Assembly (NCBI GenBank): GCA_035647435.1
Contig: DASRNM010000062.1
Span: forward strand, 1 to 27,070
Direction: 5' to 3'
DNA length: 27,070 nt
Source: JAAZFZ01 sp035647435
Lineage (GTDB): Bacteria > Bacillota > Clostridia > Oscillospirales > Acutalibacteraceae
The first letter of the stretch is position 1. The number at the start of each line of letters is the position of its first letter. The notes under the pieces are model-generated. The model was given only the letters and a program-made list of their open reading frames with translations, was not told the DNA's origin and did not search any database. Position numbers and translations under genes: made by a program. Shown here in pieces: positions 1-12,600 of this stretch.

Positions 1-641
1 AAGAAAAAGATAGTAACCTTAGAGAAAAAACGAAACAGCAAAAATTTGAAAAAGCTGTTGCAGCTCAAAAGGGTGGAAAAGAAGGCCGAGCAATAGAAAA
101 AGCGGCACAAAAAGCAAAAGACAAGGCCGAAAGAGAAAAACAGCGTGAAAAGGAAAACTTAGCAAGGCTAAAAGCAACGCAGAGAGAAAAAGAAATAGCC
201 GCAAAAGATAGGCTCAGAGAAAAAGGACGAATTGCAAGAGAATTGGCAAAACAATATGAAAAAGAAAACATTGCAGTGCAAAAACAAATAGAGAAAGAAC
301 GCCTTGAAAGAGAAAGGGCTAAGCAGATTGCAAAAGAAAAAATCGCAAGAACAAAACTAAGTGAAAAAGAGCGTTTTAGCAAACTCAAAGCACAGCAGCT
401 TGAAAAAGAGGAAATAGTTAAAAAACGTTTAAGCGAAAAAGAACGCATAGCTCAACAAAAGGCGCAAGAGCTTGAAAAGTTAAAGGCAGCTAATGCGAGA
501 CGAAAAGAAAAAGAGCGCAAAGAAAGAGAAGAGGCTAAGCAGAAAGAAAAAGCTGCAAAAGCTAAAAAGCAAAACACAAAACGCAAACAAACACAGAAGT
601 CGCAGCCAGATTTAAATAAGGGCGAAGAAAAAAGCGACTAA
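1..641 (+). CDS. Lys/Glu/Arg-rich coiled-coil protein, C-terminal part (5' end outside window)
   Basis: The reading frame is open from position 3 to the TAA at 639-641, so the gene begins before the window. The visible 212 residues are almost entirely K, E, R, A and Q with heptad-like spacing. Recurring units such as LSEKERF and LSEKERIAQQKAQELEK indicate a long charged alpha-helix or coiled coil. The last 40 or so residues become strongly basic (KAKKQNTKRKQTQKS) and then end in an acidic GEEKSD tail. No catalytic motif or membrane segment is visible in this part. Only 54 bases separate its stop from the giant surface-protein gene and no terminator is seen between them, so the two may be co-transcribed. 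A structural or cytoplasmic scaffold role is possible, but the missing N-terminus prevents family assignment. Confidence 0.75.
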   Translation, partial: EKDSNLREKTKQQKFEKAVAAQKGGKEGRAIEKAAQKAKDKAEREKQREKENLARLKATQREKEIAAKDRLREKGRIARELAKQYEKENIAVQKQIEKERLERERAKQIAKEKIARTKLSEKERFSKLKAQQLEKEEIVKKRLSEKERIAQQKAQELEKLKAANARRKEKERKEREEAKQKEKAAKAKKQNTKRKQTQKSQPDLNKGEEKSD

Positions 642-683
642 CGGGCTGAAAAGCTCTAATACTTTACATACACATTAGACACC

Positions 684-688
684 GGAGG
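684..688 (+). promoter_or_regulatory. Strong Shine-Dalgarno of the giant surface-protein gene
   Basis: GGAGG lies seven bases before the ATG at 696. It fixes that ATG as the start and suggests efficient initiation for this very long gene. No convincing -35/-10 pair was found in the 54-base gap upstream. Confidence 0.8.
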
Positions 689-695
689 TAGCAAA

Positions 696-3600
696 ATGAA
701 GAACAAGATATTAATAAGGCTAATAGTGATGCTGTTGTCAGCGTCTATTTTGCTGTCCTCAACAGGTGTGTATGCAATTATAGCTTCTGCAGAGGGTTTG
801 AATAAAAGTTTGACGTCAACAACCGTTACTCAAAACGATTCAACTACTGATTCATCCGAAACCGACCAATTTGACAAGGACACAAAAACGACCGCAGAAG
901 TTGAAACAGAGGGTGGGCAATTAACCCCTAAGGGAGCTAAAGTTGTTACAGAAGGCGGAGTTATTGCCACTCAAAGCATGGGCTCTGTAACATGGGTTGG
1001 CACGGGAACGGAGCTTAACCCATATCAAGTTTCAAGTCTGGAGCATTTTCTTTCGATTCAAAGCCTAATAAACAATACCAGTTCGTCTAACAAGTATTTT
1101 ATACTTACTCAGAATATGGATTTTTCATCGTTTGATTATAGGGCTTTTTATTCACCAGATTCTTATAGTAACGAACAGCTTCCCAACTATAACGGCTTCC
1201 GTTCGTTTATTTCATTGAATCCATTACTTGCACAACTGTATCCCAATGAAATATTTTTTGAACTTGATGGTAACGGCAAAACAGTAAGCGGTATTAACAT
1301 TAAGAACACTGGGTTCAGCACAAGTGGTATCTTCGGTTATTTAAGTGAAAATACAGTTATAAAGGACCTCACATTCAGCGATTGTAGAACTTTGAGTTCA
1401 TCATTAACTGCGGCTGTAAGTTCTGTTATTGCCGTTCAAAATGCGGGCACAATAACAAACTGTAATTTTGAAAGCCTTGAGCTGGAGATTACAAGCACGA
1501 ACGGTTTTTTCGCAAGCTCCGTTGAGCTTGCAATAGGCAATGGTGAATACAACCTACTTGCTGGTAACAGTGTAATAACGGGGTCAAACCTTGGAACAAT
1601 TAGTGATTGTACGGCAACCGATGTTACGCTAAAGGTTGACAGTACAAGAAAATATATCAGCATTGTGGCAGGTCAAAACAGCTCTACAATCAGCAATGTT
1701 ACGGTTGAAGGAGTAAAAATAACATCCACAAGTAGCAACCAAACAACTGCGACAACAACCTATACAGGTGTTATCACAGGCTATAACAATTCAACAGGCG
1801 ATGTTGTGGATTGTTATGTTGACCTTCCCGGCAGTGGAACAACTCCCGTTACAAAAAACATCACTTACGGAGCAACTGTTGGTGGTGTGGCAGGCTACAA
1901 CGATGGTTCTGTAACAGGTTGCACAGTGCAGGGAAGTGTTTCAAACACAGAAAGTGCAACGAGCACAAACTATAACATGAGCGGTATCAATCTTTTTGGC
2001 GGTATTGTTGCTGAAAATAATGGAACCGTGAGCAATTGCAGTGCGCTGGATATCGGTATGTATTTTAGCAATAATGCTAACACAACCATTTACGGCGGAA
2101 TTGTAGGCAAAAATACATCTTTAATAGCTGTATCGAATTGTGTAGCATCAGGCGACATGGGTGATACTGGCTATGCAGGATATACAACAATTCAGACAGG
2201 TGGAATTATAGGGCAAGCAACAAGCCAGACATTGGTTTCAAATTGCTATGCCTTGGTTTCCCTTTCTATGTACGCAAGAGATATCGGTGCGATAATAGGA
2301 AGAGCGGGCAATGTGAACATGCTCACAAACTGTTATTGGTCATCGAGCATTAGCGGCAGAAACAACCCTTGCACTTATAAGGATTCACAACTTTTCAACA
2401 ATGACATGGATGCAAATGTTAAGTTTATCAATGTTGGGGTAAACTCAACGGCAATAAACACTAAAGCGAATGTGGTGCCAACATGGGGCAGTGCGACGGT
2501 GTCATTGGACACGACGACCCCCTTTACCTTGAAAAACGGAACGGATATGTCAATATCCTCAACAGGCTCGGATTTTACTGTTACGGGCGGTTCAAATAGC
2601 GGTGTGTACGATGAAGTAAAGTTTAAGGTTGACATTGTTCTGCCTTCGGGCGTGGGAGCACAATCAAACACCGAGATTTCACAGGGGTTGTCGGTAAAGG
2701 TGTTGCAGACAAGCACCGCAGCTGCAAATGCGGGGCAGTCTTATTCAAACCCAATAATAATAACCGACTCTAACGAGTTTTCACTTATTAATCAGGTAAG
2801 CTATGCAAACTATAAATTAGGCAACAATTTTACGGTTCCGGCAGGTTGGAACCCGCTTGTGTTTTACGGTACACTCAATGGTGATGGCAAAACAATCACA
2901 ACAAATTCTATTCTCTTTACGGGCATTTACGGTAAAAGAAACGGAAACACAGCAACCCAAGGTTGGGAGAACAGCCCTGAGAACCTTAAATACGGATATA
3001 TTAACGGTCTTAATGTGACCCTTAATTCGGCAATTCCAGGTGCAATTTTTGGCAGAGCTTTAAATGCTACCTTTGATTCGATCAACTTAGATGCAACCGG
3101 GTCGGGTTGGATTGATGTTTCAAATAGCGGAATAGGCTCATTTGTTGATGTTTTTGAAGGCAACAACTATGCAGTGGATTGCATGACGGACATTGATATT
3201 TATATTAAGCAAAAAAGTCTTTCAAATATTGGCGCGTTTACAGGTAATGCAGACGGAAACGTATGTGTGATTGACAACTGCGGTTCCTCATCAGATATAC
3301 TTAAAGGCACAAATTATGATAATACATCGGGAACGCCTTCCGGCATCGGAGGGTTTATAGGCGTTGCCTCATCAAATGCTGTGATATCAAATTGTTTTGC
3401 ATCGGGTTTGATCGAGAGCGAAACATTTAATCATGTTGTAATCGGACGAATAAACGGAAGCCCAACATTGTCTAACATTTATTGGAGTCTTAACAGCAAC
3501 GACGAAAGCGTTCAACCTGTTGCGACACCGGCGAGCACAACACAGAACTTTATTAAATGGATGTTTAATGAAAGCTCTGGCACAGTTGCTGAAGGCGGCA

Positions 3601-6600
3601 CAAGCTATGTAACGCTCTCAATGCCACAGAATATAAATGCTTTCAACAACGTTAGTCTTTCTGATTTAGACATTTCTGTTGAAGACAGCTCGTATGTTAC
3701 CATTACAAATACCGAATTTATAGATGCAAACAATGTGAAAATAACATTTGCAGCTGCAAGCGAGACCTTTAATACAACTCTTACAGTTAATCATAAGGCT
3801 ACGGGTCTTAATGCAAGAATAGGAATTTTGACGGGCCTCTCAAGAAGTCAGGACAACTACTATTTGATAGAAACAAGAGAAGATTTAATATATCTCAACG
3901 AGAATTATCCTCAATTGTCAACAGACCCCAGTTACGGATACCTTGTTTCTGCAAACTTTAGGGTTTGTGGCGATATTGATATGAGTGGATATACATTTAA
4001 CCCTATGGGGGCATTAAATTATATATCTAATCACTCTGAATATAGCGGGCATTTTGAGGGTGACACTAAACCGGGTGGCGCTAAATACACAATCAGTAAC
4101 CTTAGCATTTCATCAGGTGCAATGTTCCAAGTTGTAAGGGGTTGCACAATTTCAAACTTAAGTTTTAAAAATGTTGATGTGAACAGCAACGTTGCATATA
4201 CAGCAGTTTTTGCTGGATATATGTACGGTGATTGCACATTTGAAGATATTGATTTAAATAATGTCAGTATAGAAACATCTGCAACTTATGCCGGTGTATT
4301 TGCTGGCATGGGTGATGCGTCTTCAACCTGTGTTATTAGTGGTGTTACAGTTAACGGTGTTGCAATTGATGCTGGAACAAACAATTATGTAGGTGGATTT
4401 ATAGGAAGCTTCGTTGGTAGCTCCTTGCGAATTGGGGCAGATTCGTTAACATCAGTCGTTGAACCCGATGTTAGCGTTACAGATATTAGCATCAATGGTT
4501 CGGAGTATGTCGGTGGCCTTGTAGGCATGATGGGTAGCAATTTTAATTCATCAGGCTTTTCCACAACAGCGATTGGAACGCTTGTTGTTAACGGAGTCAA
4601 CATTGAAAAGTCCCAAGAAAGCAGCAATAAATGTGAAATTTCGGGAGCGGGCTACGTTGGTGGACTGGTCGGTGTTGCAACTGTAACCGCTTCATCAATA
4701 TTAAAGGACAGCACGATCAAGGATACAATCATTTCAAATACATCTACAATTGCCGTAACGACAGGGTTGACAGGCGGAATTGCTGGTGCATTTATGGGCA
4801 CGATTGAGAATTGTGACCTGATTGATTCAGAGGTTTCGGGTTGTGTTGTGGCAGGTATTATTGCCCGAACCGCCTCAATTTCTAATACTGTCACAATTCA
4901 AGACTGTGACGTACTAGGCAATTCAACAATTTCAAGCAGTGCAGCGAACAACACATCTGCATCAGGAATTATGGGCCAGCACAACAGAAATAAAGATGTA
5001 ACAATCGAAAATTGTAACGTTGGTTCAGGTGTTTCAATACAGGGAGGGTACTATAACGCAGGTGTTCTTGGGGCACATAATGCTTTGGCTTTTAACGCCA
5101 ATTCGAAAGTTAGAATCCTGTCCTGTAAATCCTATGCACAGATTTACAGCGGAAGTGTCACAGGCGCTGCTGCTACGGGCGGTATCGTTGGTGTGATAAA
5201 CATAATAAATAGCCTATCAATAACCGACTGTGTTGTCGGGGGCAATATATACGGTGCTACAAACACCGGAGGTATTATTGGTTACACAAACACAGGAACG
5301 ACTTCGTTCAATGCTGCTACAAGCATGGACGGATATGTTGTCAACAATTGCTATATAGCTGCGCCCTTAAGGAATATTGAGGGTTCAAGCTCAAACACAA
5401 AAGGCAAAATTGTCGGCAATTCATCAAGTGGTAATTTTGTTAACAATAACACAATTGATACAGCATTCCAGTCTTGCGTTTTCTCAAGCTATCCGGATAG
5501 TGTTTCAGCTGCATTCGGCAAAAGTGAGGTTATGGGTTACTTAAACTCAATCAATTGCTATGTTGATGTGAATAAACCTTCAAAGAAATACATTCACGGT
5601 TCATCGGACTATGTTGAGCTCAACAATGAAATTGCAACAAAAAGTGTCAACATTACAAACCTTTCGGACTCAAGCCTTGTTTCGCACTTTTCTTTTGTTA
5701 CCGACCAAGGAAAAAATGGCTGGTTTGTAAAAGATTCAGAGACACTAACAATAAACAGTGCCACTCTTGACGGTAACGGCAACCCTTCGTCAATCGAACT
5801 AACGGCGATAGAGGCAAACAACAACAACAGTGTATACATTGATTATTTATCCACGCAGGCAACTAAAGCTGATAGCACAATAATGAGCATCAGTGACCCG
5901 CAGATGAATGGGGAATCAAGCTTTGACCCGTTTGTGCTACAAATTAGTATACCCGTAAACTGCAACATTCAGGATATATTAATCGGTAACGGAACAGATA
6001 TAAATCCTTACCAAATTCTTACAAAGAGCAACGCAATAACCGTTGCAGACATTATAATAGAAAACCAAGAAAAGTTTGACGATGGTTTAATCCCTGAAAT
6101 TCCATATATTTACGTTAAACTAGCAACTAACTTGCATTATGAATCGACCGAGCAGTTTAAGCCTTTCGGTACTGATAACATCCCTTTCTACGGTGAATTT
6201 GACGGTCAGGAAAACACGATTTCGGGTGTTTCCGGCTTTTATACAAGCGGAATTAATTGGGCGATTTTTGCAAATGCTAAAGATTCAGTAATTAAAAATC
6301 TCAGTGTTGAAGATTTTAGCATTATTTTAAACAACCCTGACCCTGAAGCATACACCTCTTATGCAGGCAGTGTGCTGGCATACGGTGCAAACGTTACTTT
6401 GGAGAATATAACTGCCAACAACATTTCAATCAGCAACTTTGAAGTTGCGGGTGGCATAGCAGGCCATGTTCATGTGGTTTTGCTCACAGGCGCGAGCGTT
6501 TTTAAAGATATAACAGTTCAAGGTGTTTCAATAAACGCTTTAGACGCGGCAGGTGGCGTTGCAGGTGAATTTATCGGAACAATGGGCGATGACTCTTTGC

Positions 6601-9600
6601 CTTCGGGTTATGATATTACGATTCAAGCAGGGACAGACGAGCTTGGGCAAACAATCACAAACACTATTAAGGGAGAGCGTCATGCAGGCGGCATTGTCGG
6701 TCTTTCAAGAAGAATGAACTCAGGAGATTCGACAATTTCGAGTTACAACAAAATAATGGTATCAGATACTGTGATTACAGCTTTTTATAGTTCGACATTA
6801 ACATCCACAACGGTTTGCGCCGGAGGAATACTCGGGTATTTGAGAAATAACAACGATGAAGCATCGTTTTCTGATTGCTATGTTGACGAAAGTGTTTTAA
6901 TTTACGGCAGCTATACAAATATTTCTCTTGGCGGAGTTATCGGCATAAGTTCAACATTGACAGGTTCAATTGCATTTGCGAACACGAAATCCTTTGCCAA
7001 GGTTAACAATAACAGCACATCAACAAGCGCACAAGCAACCTCCGCAGGCGGTTTTTTGGGAGGAGTTAGAAACCCACAGGTGCTCACAATTGTTGATTGT
7101 GTAGCTAGTGGCACAGTGTCCTCAAAAGTTAATGCTGGTGGCGTGGTCGGAAAAATCATTTTATCGTCAGGCGAGGCGAGCGATTTTACTATGACTGGTG
7201 CCGTAGCAAGCATGATAGAAAACACGGTTGTATCAGCTAAGGTTGTTGGTGTAACAGGCACAGGTATCCTCATAGGTGAAATTAGTGAGGCGAGCACAGT
7301 TTTCCCCGACAGTTTAAGTGGTTTAGACTACACTGTCGAGCCTTTTAAAAATGTGTACTATTCATCATATAAAAACGCTGCAGACTTTGTCGGCAACGGT
7401 TATTTGAGCACAGCTCAGAGCTACTTATTGAACGGTGTTTCAACAAGCTTTACAAAAGCCTATTATAACCTCAACTCAATAGAGTATGAGGGCGGATTAT
7501 TCATACTAGGTAACGATTGGCAATTAGTTGAGGGGGCCGACATTGAATTTGTTGACCACAACAATATTGTTTTTGATACGCTTATTACAGGAAGCTATCA
7601 AAGCTTTATAGCAGACGGCAATGTTTCGTTTGAGATTGACCCGATAAGGACATCGTCCGGGGACAACGCAGGTGAATATAAAACTCTGACAGCAGAAGAT
7701 GTTTTGCTTGAAGAATTTAATGCATTTAATGCAGGCGACCATGTTATGCGCTCCATAATTGAAGACAGTGCAGGCGAAATGGTTTTAAGGTATACTAACG
7801 GTTTGCAGCTTTCTTTGGGTATTGTTGCGTTTTCCACTCTTGATGGCAACGGTTCTTTATTAAATCCGTTTATATTGAGAAATGCAAACCATTTCACGCT
7901 CTTGAATGTTTATCCCGACAGGCACTTCAAGCTTGGCGCAGACATTAATTTTTCACTGGAAGACAACTGGACTCCGGCTTCAACTTTCTCAGGAACTTTT
8001 GACGGATATTATGAGGGCACACATTATAAAATTGAAAACCTTGTTATTAGCGAAGAGACGGGGACTAAAAACGTAGGCTTATTCGGCCAAGTTAGCGGTG
8101 CAAACGCTACTGTTAGCAATGTAACTTTTAACAACCTTAGTGTAACAGGATATAACAATATCGGTTCTGTTGCGGGTTCGCTGACCTTAGGGGCAACGCT
8201 CGATAATATAGTTGTCAATAACTCAGAAATTAAGTGTCTTTCATCTTCTGCTGCATCAATAGCTTTTGCAGTTAATGTCGGTGGAATTGTAGGCTATGCC
8301 GACCATACCTCTGTTATAAGTGGTTGCACATTAAATAGCACTGGAATTGACACAAAAATGGTTACGACGGCTGGTAATCACCTAATGTTTTACAACACAG
8401 GAGGCATTGCGGGAACGGCAATGTTTATAGATAACTGTGAGGTTTCGGGTTCAAGTTCAAATCCAACAAACATTGTAGGCACGGCAGTCGGTGGAATATT
8501 AGGTGCGCCCACATACAACGACAATGTTACAACTGTCATAAACCCGACTGTTACGGGCTGTGAATTGACAGGTAATGTCAACTTAGCTGGCACAAATGTC
8601 GGCGGTATAATGGGTTATATACACTACACAACTTTAAAAGATTATAAAATTACTATTTCGGGCTGTGTTGTCGGAAATGATGTTGTAATCAGTGACGATG
8701 ACAATGCGAGTAATTTCTTTGCATATTACGGCACGGGTGGAATACTTGGCGCAGCGAATATGAGTTTTAGCAACGCGTCAATAAAAAGCGTTAAAATATT
8801 TGACTGTCAGTCATATGCACAAATAGATTCAAAGTTTTCCACAGGCGGCATCATAGGGATTATGTATAACACCTTTTTCCAATCGGGGGGAGAGCAACAG
8901 TTCAAGGTTTATGATTGCGTAGGCGGCGGTACAATTATTAATACCAGCAACAATTTCACATCAATGGCTAAATATAGTGGTGCGATTATAGGTGGTATTG
9001 TCAAATACTCAAGTAATATTATCGAAAACCCTGTCTCGTACATTGACAATTGCATTTCAAGTGCCACCCTAACTTCAACAGGCACTGCATTGACAGGTTT
9101 TGTTGTTGGAAGCGTTTCAACCGCTATGCTCGGAACAGGTGTTTTAGCAACAAATGTTTTTAAAGACATTTATTATTCGTCATACCAACAAAGGGATTCA
9201 TCGAATGAAATGTATCAGCCTTTTGGCAATGACTCGTACGATATTAATTCTGAACTTATAGATGTTTCATTTAATACAGACAGCGAAACTGCTCAAACCC
9301 CTTCATTTATGGTTAAAAACTTTGCGCAGGAGAACCCTGGTGCTGGTTTTGATATAATTGCGATTACTCCTCTTATATCCGGCCTGCCCATACAAACAAC
9401 TTACACTTTGCCCGTGAGCATAAAGCCTAAAGACGGTGTTGATTTAGGCCTTGTTTCATCGGATGCTGAGTTTAATAATTATCTTACCGCTGCTGGAATC
9501 AATGTTACACTTCAGGGCTTCACTCTTGATCAGGGTGGGGCGAGCATGTTCGACATCGGATCGCAGCCGGCAGTCTATGAAGATGTTAATTCGGCGACAG

Positions 9601-12600
9601 TAACTCCGAATAGTGAAGGCGCAGGCTATATTGAGGCTGTTTTGACAGGTGGTCTTAAGATCGGTGTCATGGTTGTTTCTTTTGCGATTGAGGGAGCCGG
9701 CACGCTCAATGACCCGTTCCTTGTTAACAATCCGCAAACATTGAAAATAATCAGCGATATGCCTTTCAACTTCTATTGGGAGCAGACTCAGGATATTGTA
9801 ATAAGCGAATCTGATTATGACAGTCCAGACGGGATATTTTATAACGATGGCAAGGGTTTTGCTCCTATAGGGACAAAAGCCAACGTTTTTGATGGTCACT
9901 ATGACGGTAAAGGATATTTCATTAGAGGACTATATATAAATCGCCCGAACCAGACAGATGTAGGATTGTTCGGCCATGTCGGTGCAAATGCTGGTTTGAA
10001 GAACATTCACGTTGAAATATCTGAACAAGAAGGACTTTCAGGCATAACGGGTTACAACAATGTCGGTGGCCTTGTCGGTAATTACTGTTCAAGTGAAATT
10101 ATTGAAAATTGCTCGGTTTCATACGGAGCGATAAATGGCGAATGGAGTATCGGTGGACTTGTAGGTTATCTTGATGGCAATGTCAGCGGTTGCTTTACAA
10201 CATCGACCGTTTATTCTTCGAGCACAATCACTCTTGAATTGAACGATATAATCTATGCCACTGCAGGTGGTATAGCTGGAATAGTAATGTCTTCTGGTTT
10301 AAATCCGTCCGAAATTAAAAACAGCTTCTCTACAAGTCTTGTTCATGCACACGCTTTATCAGGCGGACTTGCGGGATATGTAAGAGACTCACACAGTATC
10401 GTTATTGAGAACTGCTTCTTTAACGGTAGCGTTTCAATGAGGGCATCGATATCGCAAGGCGAAGGTAAGCCGATACTTTTAGGCGACCATAGTAGCATTA
10501 ACAGTGGTAATGTAACCGCTAAAAACATATATGTGGCTGCCACAAATGCACATTATTCAGACAAAGCAAGGCTGTTCAATTCAGCGATTGAACCGGGTTC
10601 AGGGAATATTTATTATGACAGTTCCATGCTCGGTGTTTTAGATAACAATAACCCAACTTTCATTCAGGCAATTAACACAAAATTACTTACAAGTGGAATC
10701 GCACCTGCTGGCTTTACCGCTCAAAGTTGGAAGTTTGTTGATGGTAGTTATCCAATTCTCAAAATGAGTGATATTTATTCAAGAGCTTTCAGCGTTCTCT
10801 CCTGTGTTCCAATAGAGTATGACCAAAGAGATTTATCCAATGGTGGAGTTTTGGACGGAATAATGTTCCCGATGAAAGTAAAGTCTTCGATTGATATCTC
10901 TATGGTTTCTGAATCAACCGTCGGAATGACTGCTGAGTTGAATGCAACATCATCAATATATTCAGCGAGTTTTGCAGCAAGAGTTGATTATAAAAATTAC
11001 ACTGATACAGCTCCTTATTCTGTGGAATATGATACGCAACTATACGGCAATGGATCAAACCGTTCGACAGACTTGCTTTTCAAGAACGGAAACGGCTCCA
11101 TTACAACCTACAGAAATGTGTTCGGAAAAACAGAACATCCCACAATCAAGTATCAAACAATGAGAACACCTGTTGCCACATACAGTTTTTCTGCAGCCGG
11201 TGTGAAAGCAACAAGGGATGTCAGGATACCTTATGTTGATGAGACGAATGAAGGGTCCAAAACATATCATTATTATTTTTCAACTGAGCGGCAGCTAAGA
11301 GCAATAAACGAAAAGGACACAGTTGAACCAGTGGGCTCTAAATTTGCCTATTATAGAGAAGCTTTGAATCTTAAGGACACGAATAATAGCGATAAAATCA
11401 TTTACGTTCACATAACCGGAGACATTGAGCTGAGCGACAAGGCATTTAAAGTTATTTATAACTTCAAAGGCAGAAGCTTTAACGGGCACGGCTCTAAGAT
11501 TTCTAACCTGACAATAAATCAATCAGGTGAGGTCGGGTTTTTCCAAAACTTGAGTTACCCTGTATCGGGCAACAACCGTATGATCATTGAAAACCTTGTT
11601 TTTGAAAAATCAACGGTTATCGGTACGGATAATGTCGGGACGCTTGCGGGCTCAATTGACGAAGGAGTTGTGGTGAAAAATTGCTCCGTCGTGTATGATG
11701 GCGAAAACAATAACTTTGTTATGGGCAGAAACTATGTTGGCGGTCTTATAGGAAAGTCCAACGGATATATTGGATACGACTATACATATTCTTCTGGGCA
11801 ATATAAATATATTGAGGCGAAGCAAAGCAGCGGTGTCAATGTTGATGTTGAAGGCCAAAACTTTGTTGGCGGTTTTGTAGGTTATGCAACTAAAGCGATT
11901 TCAAACTGCTACTCAAACGGAAGCGTAATTGGTGAGTTTAAGTCTGACTCCATAACTTACACAGATGGTGGAAATGTATATGAAGAACCGCGCGGGGTCG
12001 GCGGCTTTGTCGGCGTGCTTAAATCAAAGGCAACGTCCTCATTCTCATCAAGCAATGTTTTGGTTGATTATATAGACCCGAATGCGGACTATAATAAGAT
12101 GGGCGTTGGAGGATTTGCGGGATATATATCTGATGAAGGTGAAATATCAAGCGCTGTGTTCTCGAGCGGTAATGTTCACGCGAAAGGTATTGCACAAAAC
12201 CTCTACCATATTGAGTTCGGTGTCGGAGGGCTTGTTGGCGTTACAGACTCAACAATTCTTTCTTGCTACTCGAGCAGCACAATTATTGTTGACTACGGTA
12301 GCGCAATAACAACCAATGCCACGCTCGGAGTTGGGGGAGTGCTGGGAATTGCAAATTCACAGCTTCAGGACTCTTACTCCTCGGGCAGTGTTCAAAGGCT
12401 CAACCACATAGACCCAATTGGAACAAAGACAATAGGCGGTGTCATAGGCAATGCCAAGGGTGGCCTGTCTTATTCACAGCTTTATTTTGACATACTTAAC
12501 AATACAGACCAAAACTTGACCGCAATCGGCGGCGTTGCCGATACGGGCCTTATTAAAGGTGTTGAAACAAGAGGGTTTTTCGGGAGCACAATAAATGAAA

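Noticed and set aside
65..448. 127-codon Ser/Phe/Leu-rich minus-strand frame
   Set aside because: It mirrors the AGAAAAAG-rich coding strand of the coiled-coil gene. Composition is an artefact of that repeat-like sequence and it lacks a domain.
9456..9899. 147-codon minus-strand frame inside the giant gene
   Set aside because: It is fully overlapped by the continuous, motif-bearing plus-strand frame and shows no recognisable domain. The same holds for the other antisense frames between 1436 and 15721.
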